Assembly (NCBI RefSeq): GCF_029167645.1
Contig: NZ_CP119147.1
Span: 434,001 to 498,000, forward strand
Length of the DNA stretch: 64,000 nucleotides
Source of the DNA: Streptomyces sp. AM 2-1-1
GTDB taxonomy: Bacteria; Actinomycetota; Actinomycetes; Streptomycetales; Streptomycetaceae
Reading direction: 5' to 3'
Position numbers and translations under genes: made by a program. Below are positions 16,988 through 25,892 of the stretch, piece after piece. A model generated the notes under the pieces. That model was not told where the DNA came from. It ran no database searches and saw only the letters and a list, made by a program, of their open reading frames with translations. Positions within the stretch are counted from its first letter, which is position 1. The number at the start of each line of letters is the position of its first letter.

Positions 16988-17392
16988 ATGAGCACCGTAG
17001 AGCTCACCAAGGACAACTTCGACCAGGTCGTGAGCGACAACGAATTCGTCCTGATCGACTTCTGGGCCTCCTGGTGCGGTCCCTGCCGCCAGTTCGCCCC
17101 GGTCTACGACTCCGCGTCGGAGCGCCACCCCGATCTGGTCTTCGCCAAGGTCGACACCGAGGCGCAGCAGGAGCTGGCCGCTGCCTTCGAGATCCGTTCG
17201 ATCCCCACGCTGATGATCGTCCGCGACAACGTGGCCGTGTTCGCGCAGCCGGGTGCGCTGCCGGAGGCCGCGCTGGAGGACATCATCGGGCAGGCGAGGA
17301 ACCTCGACATGGACGAGGTGCGGGCGTCGGTGGAGGAGCAGAAGAAGCAGGCACAGGGCCAGGCGCAGGGTCAGGGCCCGGCACCGGCGTAA
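16988..17392 (+). CDS. trxA: Thioredoxin with a Gln/Gly-rich tail
   Basis: 134 residues. Complete thioredoxin fold with WCGPC at 29-33 (LIDFWASWCGPCRQFAPVY), cis-Pro in IRSIPTLMI. It reduces protein disulfides in the cytosol. About 20 extra residues at the C-terminus (KKQAQGQAQGQGPAPA) are not part of the fold. ATG at 16988 follows an AGGAAG-type ribosome site. A strong hairpin follows. Confidence 0.92.
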   Translation: MSTVELTKDNFDQVVSDNEFVLIDFWASWCGPCRQFAPVYDSASERHPDLVFAKVDTEAQQELAAAFEIRSIPTLMIVRDNVAVFAQPGALPEAALEDIIGQARNLDMDEVRASVEEQKKQAQGQAQGQGPAPA

Positions 17393-17427
17393 CCCGTCGC
17401 TGTCCCGCCTTCTCCCAAGCGGTGCGG

Positions 17428-17467
17428 GGCCCCGTCCGGAGTGCAGCGGTGTGCTCCGGACGGGGCC
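17428..17467. terminator. Bidirectional terminator hairpin
   Basis: Perfect 14-base inverted repeat (GGCCCCGTCCGGAG / CTCCGGACGGGGCC) with a 12-base loop, between the convergent thioredoxin gene and the gene at 17535-17891. No long U-run, as is usual in Streptomyces. Confidence 0.75.
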
Positions 17468-17534
17468 TCGCGCGCGTCGGTACGGGCGGGAGACCGAGGC
17501 CCGGCATACGGACGGGTCACCGCTCTCCCAGGAC

Positions 17535-17891
17535 TCAGCCGTCCCGCCCGTCCCGCGCATCCTCCGCCGGGCCGGTGCCGGGCGCGGGGGTGGGGGCGGC
17601 GACCCGTACCGAGAGGCCGTAGTCGAGTTCGGCGCCGTCGATCAGGAGCGCCTCGACCGTCCGTGTGGACGGGTCGATGTCCGCCTCGATGCCGTCTCCG
17701 GCGTAACGGGGGTAGCCGGACGCGCCGGTGGCGCCGGTGGCGTGCACGACCCCTGACCGGATGGCGCTGCCGGGCCGCGGCGGGGCGTCCCTCTCGTCCT
17801 CCCCCGTCCTCACCGGTCCCGGCTTGTCGGCGCCGGACGCGTCGGCGAACTCGGGTACCAGCAGGATCTCGTAGCTCTGCGGATGGCTCAT
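17535..17891 (-). CDS. Conserved hypothetical protein
   Basis: 118 residues, Pro/Ala/Gly/Asp-rich, soluble. The ends are more ordered (SYEILLVPEFADA at the start; IDPSTRTVEALLIDGAELDY near 75-95) and the middle looks disordered. No motif or family recognised. It lies between the thioredoxin terminator and the LacI-type gene, reading the same way as the latter. Codon use is normal for the window, which supports it as a gene. Confidence 0.55.
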   Translation of the reverse strand: MSHPQSYEILLVPEFADASGADKPGPVRTGEDERDAPPRPGSAIRSGVVHATGATGASGYPRYAGDGIEADIDPSTRTVEALLIDGAELDYGLSVRVAAPTPAPGTGPAEDARDGRDG

Positions 17892-17942
17892 GGGCCGACG
17901 CTAAGGGCTGTCCGGCGGTCGCCGGTGGACCGGCGCGCGCCG

Positions 17943-18965
17943 TCAGGTCGAGTCGCGGGGCACCGCGACGGCCCGGAGCAGCTCGTGGTGCTCCGGCTCC
18001 CCACCGGGGTGCTGGGCCAGCCGGTCGATGAGTTCGGCGAGCGGCTGTCCCGTGGCGAGCGCCATCCGTACGGTGCTCAGCCGGGGGCGGAGCAGCCGTC
18101 CGAGCATCAGGTCGTCGGCACCGATCACGGCCGCCTCGGCGGGTACCGCGATTCCGGCGTCCTGGAAGGCCCGCATCAGCAGCATGGCGTACTCGTCGTT
18201 GTAGGCGAAGACGGCGTCGAGGCCGAGCGCCCGCCAGCGGGAAGCCAGGTCGGCGGCCTCCCCCTCGTCGTAGCCGAGCGGGAGTTCCTCGATCCGTGCC
18301 CCGGCCCCTCGCGCCACGCGCCGGATCCCTTCGAGGCGCGGGGCCGCGTACGGGGCGGTGCCCGGCTCGCGGGGCATGACGACGCCGATCCGCCGGTAGC
18401 CCCGTTCCAGCAGGTGGGCGGCGGCGCTGCCGCCGACCTCGCGCTGGTCCAGCACCAGGCCGTGGGCCCCCTCCACGGGGTGCGGGCCGAGGGTGATGAC
18501 GGCCTTGGCGCCGGAGCGGATGAGGACGGCGATGCCGTAGGGGGTGAGGGCCAGTCCGGCCGGGGCGACGACGGCCACGGGGCGGAGTTCCGCCCAGGCG
18601 CGTGCCGCCTCGTCGGCGCCCAGCCCGGCACTGCCGTACTGGACGACGGTGTAGTCGAGTCCGCGCAGGCCCGTCTGCAGTTCCTGCAGGAAGTGGCGGT
18701 AGAGAGGCCCCTCGGGGAGGTGCCCGGTGGGCAGCAGCACCATCCGGGTGTGTCCGGCGCGCAGACTCCTGGCGGCGGCGTGCGGCACGTAGCCGAGATC
18801 GCGGGCGGCTTCCCGCACCCGGCGCCGGGTCGGTTCGCTGATCCGCATGGTGGGGTTGTTGTTGAGTACGTACGACACGGTGGCCCTGGAGACGCCCGCC
18901 AGCCGCGCCACATCGGCGCTCGTGGGGACGGGAGATTCCGAGGGCTGCTGGGGTAACTGGCTCAT
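17943..18965 (-). CDS. LacI-family transcriptional regulator
   Basis: 340 residues. N-terminal helix-turn-helix (TSADVARLAGVSRATVSYVL) with hinge, then a periplasmic-binding-protein-like effector domain (RIGVVMPREPG, AVFAYNDEYAMLLM, AVIGADDLMLGRLLRP). These proteins are dimers or tetramers that bind palindromic operators and respond to sugars or nucleosides. ATG 18965 is chosen because it leaves a short leader before the helix-turn-helix. No sugar operon is adjacent, so the regulon is unknown. Confidence 0.9.
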   Translation of the reverse strand: MSQLPQQPSESPVPTSADVARLAGVSRATVSYVLNNNPTMRISEPTRRRVREAARDLGYVPHAAARSLRAGHTRMVLLPTGHLPEGPLYRHFLQELQTGLRGLDYTVVQYGSAGLGADEAARAWAELRPVAVVAPAGLALTPYGIAVLIRSGAKAVITLGPHPVEGAHGLVLDQREVGGSAAAHLLERGYRRIGVVMPREPGTAPYAAPRLEGIRRVARGAGARIEELPLGYDEGEAADLASRWRALGLDAVFAYNDEYAMLLMRAFQDAGIAVPAEAAVIGADDLMLGRLLRPRLSTVRMALATGQPLAELIDRLAQHPGGEPEHHELLRAVAVPRDST

Positions 18966-19204
18966 GGCGTCGGGCAGTCTTGCAGACGTGCCGGGGCGGG
19001 TGAGGGCCCGGGGCACCCGAAGCGCGCGGGCCGTTCCGCAGGAGGGTCACGTCCCCTTCCGCACGGGGGTCCGGCCCGGGGCCGCGACCCCGCTTCCGCC
19101 CTGATCCCGCCCCGCCCGCTCCCTGCTCGCGTCGGTCCGCACACGCTCCCCGGCGCGCTTCCCGGCCGGTGCGAAGCCGTCGGCGATTGTCCTACGGTGT
19201 GTTG

Positions 19205-19675
19205 ATGACATATCAGTACGGCACCACCTCCGACACCGGTGTTCCCTCCGCGTTCCCCGGCAGCACCGGTCCCTTCGCGACGGCGGAGGCGGACCCTCAC
19301 GAGGCGGGGCCGGTCCGCACCTCGTACGCCCCCGACCGGGACGGCGATCCCGACCCGGGGGAGATCGTCTGGACCTGGGTGCCCTTCGAGGAGAAGGACG
19401 GCAGGGGCAAGGACCGGCCGGTGCTCGTGGTGGCGCGGGAGGCGGCCGGCACCTTCCTCGCCGTCCAGCTCTCCAGCAAGCAGCACGACCTGGACCGGGA
19501 GTGGGTGGCCCTGGGAGCGGGGCCGTGGGACAGCTCGGGCAGGCCCTCCTGGGCGGACCTGGACCGGGTGCTGCGGGTGCACGAGGACGGGATGCGGCGC
19601 GAGGCGTGCGCGCTGGACGCCGTACGGTTCGAGCGCGTGGCGGACCGTCTGCGGGAGCGGTACGGCTGGCGCTGA
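19205..19675 (+). CDS. PemK/MazF-like toxin-fold protein, no antitoxin seen
   Basis: 156 residues. The C-terminal 105 residues carry the PemK/MazF (CcdB-like barrel) pattern: GEIVWTWVPFEEKDGRGKDR, then PVLVVAR, an SSK strand end and a HEDGM helix. The N-terminal 45 residues are low-complexity. Classical MazF members cut mRNA at specific sequences, but stand-alone chromosomal actinobacterial homologues are common and mostly uncharacterised. No antitoxin-like ORF lies next to it. Start ATG 19205; a weak ribosome site leaves the start uncertain. Confidence 0.75.
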   Translation: MTYQYGTTSDTGVPSAFPGSTGPFATAEADPHEAGPVRTSYAPDRDGDPDPGEIVWTWVPFEEKDGRGKDRPVLVVAREAAGTFLAVQLSSKQHDLDREWVALGAGPWDSSGRPSWADLDRVLRVHEDGMRREACALDAVRFERVADRLRERYGWR

Positions 19676-19716
19676 GCCGGAGCCGTCGGGACCGGTGCGG
19701 TGGAGAGCAGGCCGGC

Positions 19717-20541
19717 CTACCCGGGGAAGCGGCGGGCGAACGCGGCGCGGGTGGCGGAATCCGGCGCCCGGTCGAGGATGCCGAAGACGACCCGGTCGAA
19801 GTGGCCGGTGAAGCGCCCGGCATCCGTGAGCAGCCCGGCGAAGGCGTCCGCGACCTGCGCGGGATCGTTCTGGAACACCCCGCAGCCCCACGCGCCCAGG
19901 ACCAGCCGGCGGTAGCCGCACGCGGCGGCGACCTCCAGCACCCGTTCGGCGCGGCGCGCCAGGGCGGCCGGGACGCGGTGCGCCTCCTCGGGCGTCTGCC
20001 GCCGGATCACGCCCGCGTTGGGCGCGGGAGAGGTGAGGAAGCCCGCCGCGCAGGGGACTTCGAGGAGGGTGCCCCGGTCGTCACGGAAGACCGGCACGCC
20101 GGGTGAGTGGATGACCCGGTCGGTGTAGAACGCGCTGCGGTGCGCCCGGTGGTGCGCGTAGTACTCGGGGGCGCGCAGCAGGGTCGCGTGGAGCGCGGAG
20201 CCGCGGCAGAGGTCCTCCTCCTGCGCCCGTGCGCCGTTGAGGTAACCGCCGCCCGGGTTGCGGGCCGAGGCGTAGCTGAGCACGGCGACCTCGTCCGGGC
20301 CTTCCTCGCTCAGTCGGCGGGCGGCCCGCAGGCTGCTCTCTCCCGTCACCTCGAAGGCGGTGGCGCGGTGGGAGTCGAGTGCGGCGACCGCCACCGGCTC
20401 CGGTCCGTACAGCCGCGTCCCCGAGAGCGCGGCGGCCGTGGCGCGAGCCACGTCGGCCTCGTTCCCCGACGGTGTGCGGTAGCGGCCCTCGTGGACGATG
20501 GACTCGGTCTCACGCGCCAGGGCGCGCATGCGTGCGCTCAC
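19717..20541 (-). CDS. Microbial-type PARG-like protein (TIGR02452 family)
   Basis: 274 residues. Has the bacterial poly(ADP-ribose) glycohydrolase signature: NPGGGYLNGARAQEEDLCRG around residues 95-115, in which the GGG loop and the QEE (catalytic Glu) line up. Further family blocks: VIHSPGVPVFRD, LGAWGCGVFQND. Expected to bind and hydrolyse ADP-ribose linked to macromolecules in the cytosol. GTG 20541 is chosen since GGAGGAA lies just upstream. It is divergent from egtA. Confidence 0.85.
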   Translation of the reverse strand: MSARMRALARETESIVHEGRYRTPSGNEADVARATAAALSGTRLYGPEPVAVAALDSHRATAFEVTGESSLRAARRLSEEGPDEVAVLSYASARNPGGGYLNGARAQEEDLCRGSALHATLLRAPEYYAHHRAHRSAFYTDRVIHSPGVPVFRDDRGTLLEVPCAAGFLTSPAPNAGVIRRQTPEEAHRVPAALARRAERVLEVAAACGYRRLVLGAWGCGVFQNDPAQVADAFAGLLTDAGRFTGHFDRVVFGILDRAPDSATRAAFARRFPG

Positions 20542-20685
20542 GGGCGTTCCTCCCTGCGGTTCATAGCGCACATGTTCGACTTTGGCGGAATGCCGCGCAA
20601 CGCCTTTTCATCGGGCGGGGGCGCCCTTGTGCGAATGACCGGTAGGGGTTTGGGTGGAAAGAAGGCATCGGAAGAGGAGGCACGT

Positions 20686-22038
20686 ATGCCCCCGAACAGG
20701 ACCACCGGATCCGGCACCGTCACGCACGGAACGCCCCTCGGCGAGAGCGAGGCGGAGGATTTACTGCAGGCCATCTGTTTCAAGACGGGCCCGCCCCGCA
20801 CCGTCGGGGTGGAACTCGAATGGCTCATCCACGACGCGGTCCGTCCTGACCTGCGGGTCGCGCCGGAACGCATGGACGAGTCCTTCGCCCGGGTGAAGGC
20901 GCTGACGCTCGACTCGGCGCTGACCTTCGAACCCGGCGGACAGCTGGAACTCAGTTCCCGGCCCGCCGGATCGCTCATGGAGTGTGTCGACGCGGTCGCC
21001 ACCGACCTCGCGGCCGTGCGCGACACCCTGGGCCGCTCGGGCCTGGTCCCGGCGGGATTGGGCGTCGACCCGTGGCGGTCGCCCCGCCGGTGGCTCCGGG
21101 AGCCGCGGTACGACGCGATGGAGAGGGCCCTGGACCGCTCGGGTACGGCGGGGCGGGCCATGATGTGCACCTCCGCGTCCGTCCAGGTCTGCCTGGACGC
21201 GGGCGAGGAGGAGCCGGGACCGCTCGGCTACGGCCGCCGGTGGCAGCTGGTGCACCTGCTGGGCGCGGTACTGGTGGCCGCCTTCGCCAACTCGCCCTTC
21301 CAGCAGCGGTCCCGGACCGGCTGGCGGTCCACCCGGCAGGGGCTCTGGGCGGCGCTCGACCCGGACCGCACGCTGGCGCCCCCCGCGCACCTGCCCCCGC
21401 GCGAGGCGTGGGCCGCCCATGTCCTGGACACCAGCGTCATGTGCGTCCGGACCGGCGAGGGCCCCTGGGAGGTGCCGGAGGGACTCACGTTCCGCCAGTG
21501 GATCCGGGGCGGCGGCAACAGGCCGCCCGTCCTCGACGACCTGGAATACCACATGACCACCTGTTTCCCGCCCGCGCGGCCGCGCGGTCATCTGGAGCTG
21601 CGCATGATCGACGCCCAGTCCGGGAAGGACGGCTGGCTGGTGCCCCTGGCCGTCGCCACCGCACTCTTCGACGATCCGGAGGCGGCGGAGACGGTGTACC
21701 GCACCGTGAAACCCCTGGCCGAGACGGCGGGGCAGGACGCCGCTCCGCGCAATCCGCTGTGGCGGGCCGCCGCCCGTGACGGGCTGACCGATCCCGAACT
21801 CCGGGCGGCGGCCACCGTCTGCTTCGGGACGGCGCTCGACGCACTCCCCCGGATCGGCGCGTCCACCGCGGTGGTGGACACCGTGGCCGACTTCACCGAG
21901 CGGCTCGTCGCCCGCGGACGATGTCCCGCCGACGACCTGCCCGATCTCCTCTCCCCCGAGGCCGCCGCCGCCTGGGCCGCGGCGTCGTCGGTGGGCGGCG
22001 CCCGGACGATCCCCTCCGGAAAGGGCTACCCCGCATGA
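20686..22038 (+). CDS. egtA: Ergothioneine biosynthesis glutamate-cysteine ligase EgtA
   Basis: 450 residues. Couples glutamate and cysteine to gamma-glutamylcysteine, the sulfur donor for ergothioneine. Family landmarks: VGVELEWLIHD (the ligase Glu-x-Glu), EPGGQLELSSRP, MMCTSASVQVCLD, and LELRMIDAQ. ATG 20686 has GAGGAGG 5 bases upstream. First gene of an overlapping egtABCD operon; its stop overlaps egtB (ATGA). Confidence 0.93.
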   Translation: MPPNRTTGSGTVTHGTPLGESEAEDLLQAICFKTGPPRTVGVELEWLIHDAVRPDLRVAPERMDESFARVKALTLDSALTFEPGGQLELSSRPAGSLMECVDAVATDLAAVRDTLGRSGLVPAGLGVDPWRSPRRWLREPRYDAMERALDRSGTAGRAMMCTSASVQVCLDAGEEEPGPLGYGRRWQLVHLLGAVLVAAFANSPFQQRSRTGWRSTRQGLWAALDPDRTLAPPAHLPPREAWAAHVLDTSVMCVRTGEGPWEVPEGLTFRQWIRGGGNRPPVLDDLEYHMTTCFPPARPRGHLELRMIDAQSGKDGWLVPLAVATALFDDPEAAETVYRTVKPLAETAGQDAAPRNPLWRAAARDGLTDPELRAAATVCFGTALDALPRIGASTAVVDTVADFTERLVARGRCPADDLPDLLSPEAAAAWAAASSVGGARTIPSGKGYPA

Positions 22039-23381
22039 CCGGCCACTCCGACAGCAACTTCCACCTCGCGCCGGAGTCCGACGCCGAGGACCTCCGCAGC
22101 CGGGCGCTGCGCGCCCTGCTCGCCGCCCGGGCCCGCACCGCGGTCCTGACGGACAGCGTGGACGACGGCGAACTCGTCTCCCAGCACTCCCCGTTGATGT
22201 CTCCACTGGTCTGGGACCTCGCCCACATCGGCAACCAGGAAGAGCAGTGGCTGCTGCGCGCCGTGGGCGGCAGGGACGCGATCCGGCCGGAGATCGACGG
22301 CCTCTACGACGCGTTCGAACACCCGCGCTCCGCCCGTCCCTCCTTGCCGCTGTTGGCTCCCGCCGAGGCCCGGACCTACGCATCGGAGGTACGCGGCCGG
22401 GTGCTGGACATCCTGCAGAGTGCACCGCTGCACGACGGCGGGCGCCCCCTCGAACGCGCCGGCTTCGCCTTCGGGATGATCGCCCAGCACGAACAGCAGC
22501 ACGACGAGACGATGCTGATCACCCATCAGCTGCGTTCCGGCCCGGTGGCGCTGACCGCTCCCGAACCGCCCGCGGCAGCGGACCGGGTACGGCTCCCGGA
22601 CGAAGTACTGGTTCCCGGAGGGCCGTTCACCATGGGGACGTCCACAGAGCCGTGGGCCCTGGACAACGAGCGCCCGGCGCACCGGCGGGAGGTGGCCGCC
22701 TTCCACCTGGACACCACCCCGGTCACCTGCGGGGCGTACCAGCGGTTCATCGAGGACGGCGGCTACGCCCGGGAACGCTGGTGGCAGCCGGCGGGCTGGG
22801 CGATGGTCCGCGAACACGAACTCACCGCACCGCTCTTCTGGCGCCGCGAGGGGGGTGAGTGGCTGCGGCGGCGGTTCGGGGTGACGGAGCCCGTCCCGGC
22901 CGACGAGCCGGTGCTCCACGTCAGCTGGTACGAGGCGGACGCCTACGCCCGCTGGGCCGGGCGCAGGCTGCCGACGGAGGCCGAATGGGAGAAGGCGGCC
23001 CGCCACGATTCGGCGGCCGGCCGTTCACTGCGCTACCCGTGGGGCGACGCCGACCCCACGCCCGAACGCGCCAACCTCGGCCAGCGCCATCTGCGGCCCG
23101 CTCCGGCCGGCGCCTATCCGGCGGGGCAGTCGCCGGCCGGGGCCCGCCAGCTGATCGGTGACGTGTGGGAGTGGACGGCCAGTGACTTCCTGCCGTACCC
23201 GGGCTTCGCGGCCTTCCCGTACCGGGAGTACTCGGAGGTCTTCTTCGGTCCGGAGCACAAGGTGCTGCGGGGCGGGTCGTTCGCGGTGGACCCGGTCGCC
23301 TGCCGGGGCACGTTCCGGAACTGGGACCTGCCGGTGCGCCGCCAGATCTTCTCCGGTTTCCGCACCGCCCGGGATGCCTGA
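22035..23381 (+). CDS. egtB: Ergothioneine sulfoxide synthase EgtB
   Basis: 448 residues. Non-haem iron enzyme that joins gamma-glutamylcysteine (or cysteine) to hercynine with oxygen. N-terminal DinB-like helical domain with the iron-binding HEQQH (about 155) and an earlier His (LAHIGNQEEQW), then the formylglycine-enzyme-like domain: PGGPFTMGTS, GRRLPTEAEWEKAA, GDVWEWTASDF, LRGGSF. Overlaps egtA by 4 bases and egtC by 1. Confidence 0.94.
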   Translation: MTGHSDSNFHLAPESDAEDLRSRALRALLAARARTAVLTDSVDDGELVSQHSPLMSPLVWDLAHIGNQEEQWLLRAVGGRDAIRPEIDGLYDAFEHPRSARPSLPLLAPAEARTYASEVRGRVLDILQSAPLHDGGRPLERAGFAFGMIAQHEQQHDETMLITHQLRSGPVALTAPEPPAAADRVRLPDEVLVPGGPFTMGTSTEPWALDNERPAHRREVAAFHLDTTPVTCGAYQRFIEDGGYARERWWQPAGWAMVREHELTAPLFWRREGGEWLRRRFGVTEPVPADEPVLHVSWYEADAYARWAGRRLPTEAEWEKAARHDSAAGRSLRYPWGDADPTPERANLGQRHLRPAPAGAYPAGQSPAGARQLIGDVWEWTASDFLPYPGFAAFPYREYSEVFFGPEHKVLRGGSFAVDPVACRGTFRNWDLPVRRQIFSGFRTARDA

Positions 23382-24136
23382 TGTGCCGTCATGTGGCTTA
23401 TCTGGGACCGTCGGTGCCGCTGGGCGAGGTCCTGGTGGCTCCCGTATCCTCGCTCGTACGGCAGTCCTGGGCGCCTCGCCGGCAGCGCAACGGCACGGTC
23501 AACGCGGACGGGTTCGGCGTGGGCTGGTACGCGCCCGGCGACCCGGTGCCCGGCCGCTACCGGCGGGCCGTCCCGGTCTGGGGCGACGAGACGTTCGGGG
23601 AGCTCGCCCGGGTGGTCCGCAGCGGGGCGTTCCTCGCCGCCGTGCGGGACGCCACGATGTCGGGCGCGGACGGGGAGGCTGCGGCCGCACCGTTCAAGGC
23701 GGGTCCGCTGCTCTTCAGCCACAACGGGGCCGTGCTCGGCTGGCCCGGGTCCCTCGTACCCCTCGCGTCCGCGCTGCCCGCACCGGTCCTGCTAAACCTG
23801 GACGCCCGCAGCGACTCGGCGCTGCTGTGGGCGATGGTCCGCTGCCGCGTCGACGAGGGCGACGACCTGCCGCAGGCCGTCGCGGACACGGTCCGGGACG
23901 TGGCGCGGTCCGCGCCCGGTTCACGGCTCAACCTGCTGCTCACGGACGGGGCGACCGTCGTGGCGACCGCCTGGGGCGACAGCCTCTGGTACCTGCACCG
24001 GCCCGGCTTCCGCACGGTGGTGGCCTCGGAGCCGTACGACGACGATCCCGGCTGGCGCGAGGTGCCGGACCGCACCCTGCTGGTCGCGACCGTCGACGAT
24101 GTCCTGCCCACCCCGCTCAAGGAGCACCCCGCGTGA
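23381..24136 (+). CDS. egtC: Ergothioneine pathway gamma-glutamyl hydrolase EgtC
   Basis: 251 residues. Ntn-hydrolase of the class II glutamine amidotransferase type: Cys2 (MCRHVAYLG) becomes the N-terminal nucleophile after Met removal; GFGVGWY and FSHNGAV are the other signature blocks. It removes glutamate from the gamma-glutamyl hercynylcysteine sulfoxide intermediate. Overlaps egtB (TGATG) and egtD (GTGA). Confidence 0.94.
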   Translation: MCRHVAYLGPSVPLGEVLVAPVSSLVRQSWAPRRQRNGTVNADGFGVGWYAPGDPVPGRYRRAVPVWGDETFGELARVVRSGAFLAAVRDATMSGADGEAAAAPFKAGPLLFSHNGAVLGWPGSLVPLASALPAPVLLNLDARSDSALLWAMVRCRVDEGDDLPQAVADTVRDVARSAPGSRLNLLLTDGATVVATAWGDSLWYLHRPGFRTVVASEPYDDDPGWREVPDRTLLVATVDDVLPTPLKEHPA

Positions 24137-25095
24137 GTCCCTTTCTGCTGACCCGCACCCTGCCGGTGGACGCCACGGACGCGGCGCTCCGCGCCGACGT
24201 GCTCGCCGGCCTGACCCGGCGTCCGAAAACCCTGCCGCCGAAGTGGTTCTACGACGCGCGCGGCAGCGAGCTGTTCGAGGAGATCACCCGGCTGCCCGAG
24301 TACTACCCGACCCGTGCGGAGCGGGAGATCCTGGTGGCGCACGCGGCGGACATCGCGGCCGCCTCGGGCGCCCGGACCCTGATCGAGCTGGGTTCGGGCT
24401 CCTCGGAGAAGACCCGGCACCTGCTCGACGCGTTCGGCGCGCTGCACAGTTACGTTCCCGTGGACGTGAGCGAGAGCGCGCTCACCGGGGCCGCCGAGGC
24501 GCTGCTCGCCGAGCGGCCGGAGCTGAACGTGCACGCGCTGATCGCCGACTTCACCGGCGGTCTCGCGCTACCCGGGACGCCGGGCCCCCGGCTGGTGGCG
24601 TTCCTGGGCGGCACGGTCGGCAACCTCCTGCCCGAGGAGCGGGCGACGTTCCTGCGGTCGGTCCGCTCGATCCTCTCCCCCGGCGACGCGCTGCTGCTGG
24701 GGACGGACCTGGTGAAGGAGGAGGGGACCCTCGTCGCGGCGTACGACGACGCGGCAGGCGTCACCGCGGCGTTCAACAAGAACGTCCTGGAGGTCGTCAA
24801 CCGCGAGCTGGACGCGGATTTCGACCCCGCCGCCTTCGACCACGTCGCGCGGTGGGACGCGGACGCGGAGTGGATCGAGATGCGGCTGCGGGCCCGTTCG
24901 GCGTTCACGGTGAAGATCCATGAGCTGGACCTCGTGGTGCCGTTCGACGAGGGCGAGGAGCTGCGCACGGAGGTGTCGGCGAAGTTCCGCCGGGAGCGGG
25001 TGCGCGAAGAGCTGGGAGCCGCCGCCCTGCGGCTCGATCAGTGGTGGACGGACACGGGGGGCAGGTTCGCGGTGTCGCTGGCCACGGCCGTCTGA
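24133..25095 (+). CDS. egtD: Histidine trimethyltransferase EgtD
   Basis: 320 residues, SAM-dependent. It trimethylates histidine to hercynine, the first committed step. Landmarks: PPKWFYDARGSELFEEITRL, EYYPTRAEREIL, the SAM-binding LIELGSGSSEKTRHLL, and FLGGTVGNL. GTG 24133 overlaps egtC. The last 58 bases overlap the 3-prime end of the convergent acyltransferase gene. No egtE (the PLP C-S lyase for the last step) is in the operon. Confidence 0.94.
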   Translation: MSPFLLTRTLPVDATDAALRADVLAGLTRRPKTLPPKWFYDARGSELFEEITRLPEYYPTRAEREILVAHAADIAAASGARTLIELGSGSSEKTRHLLDAFGALHSYVPVDVSESALTGAAEALLAERPELNVHALIADFTGGLALPGTPGPRLVAFLGGTVGNLLPEERATFLRSVRSILSPGDALLLGTDLVKEEGTLVAAYDDAAGVTAAFNKNVLEVVNRELDADFDPAAFDHVARWDADAEWIEMRLRARSAFTVKIHELDLVVPFDEGEELRTEVSAKFRRERVREELGAAALRLDQWWTDTGGRFAVSLATAV

Positions 25096-25892
25096 GCGCG
25101 GCGCGACAGGGTCCTCCGGTCGCTCGTCCCGTCGGCCGGGAGCGGCGGCAGGAAGGTGATCTCGGCACTCACTCCGGCGGCCCGCACCACCCTCCACAGC
25201 GAGGCGTGGAGCGGGTCGTCGCCGACGAACGCGACGGAGCGGGCCGCAGGTGCACCGCCGGCTCCGGTGGGCGCCGCCGGTCCGGCACGGTAGGCGATCC
25301 GGACCGGCCGCACCGTGGCGCCCGCGTCGAGCGCCGCCTGGAACACCGCGTTGCGGAAGGTGCCGCCCGGTCCGCCGCCGCACCGGGTGGAGCCCTCGGG
25401 GAAGGCCACCACGCGGTCGCCGGCGCGCAGCGCGCCGGCGACCGCGCGCACCGAGGCGGGGAGGGCCCGCAGGCTCCCCCGGTCGATGAAGAGGGTGCCG
25501 CCGCGCGCCGCGAGGGCTCCGAGGAGTGGCCAGCGGCGTATCTCGGCCTTGCCGAGCATCCGGCCGGGGAGGGCCGTCGCGACGAGGGGTACGTCGAGCC
25601 AGGAGATGTGGTTGGCGACGACCAGTTCGCCGCCGCTCCTGCCGCCCGGGTCCCCGATGATCGAGGTCCGCACCCCGAAGGTGCGCAGGACCGCCCGGGA
25701 CCAGCGGCGGACCAGCCGGTCCCGCAAGGGCTGCGCGAGCAGCGCCGCGACGGGGGTGACGGTGGCGCCCGCCAGCGCGAGCAGGCAGCCCGCCACCAGC
25801 CGTGCCGCCGCGGGCAGGGGTGCGCGCACCGCACCGTGGTGGCCGGTGCACGCCCGCGGGGTGCACGGTGAGACGGGGAGCCAGACGCTCAT
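25038..25892 (-). CDS. olsA: PlsC-family acyltransferase, predicted ornithine-lipid OlsA
   Basis: 284 residues. Acylglycerolphosphate-acyltransferase motifs: ANHISWLD (the HxxxxD catalytic pair) and FPEGSTRCG, after an N-terminal hydrophobic helix (LVAGCLLALAGATVTPVAAL). ATG 25892 overlaps the stop of the upstream GNAT gene by 4 bases. In bacteria a PlsC-like O-acyltransferase (OlsA) next to a GNAT N-acyltransferase (OlsB) makes ornithine lipids, phosphorus-free membrane lipids used under phosphate limitation. That assignment rests on the pairing. Acts at the cytosolic face of the membrane. Confidence 0.75.
   Translation of the reverse strand: MSVWLPVSPCTPRACTGHHGAVRAPLPAAARLVAGCLLALAGATVTPVAALLAQPLRDRLVRRWSRAVLRTFGVRTSIIGDPGGRSGGELVVANHISWLDVPLVATALPGRMLGKAEIRRWPLLGALAARGGTLFIDRGSLRALPASVRAVAGALRAGDRVVAFPEGSTRCGGGPGGTFRNAVFQAALDAGATVRPVRIAYRAGPAAPTGAGGAPAARSVAFVGDDPLHASLWRVVRAAGVSAEITFLPPLPADGTSDRRTLSRRAQTAVASDTANLPPVSVHH

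Noticed and set aside
15498..16991. Long + strand open frame opposite the oxidoreductase gene
   Set aside because: It is the antisense shadow of a clear FAD enzyme; Gly/Asp/Val-rich without any motif.
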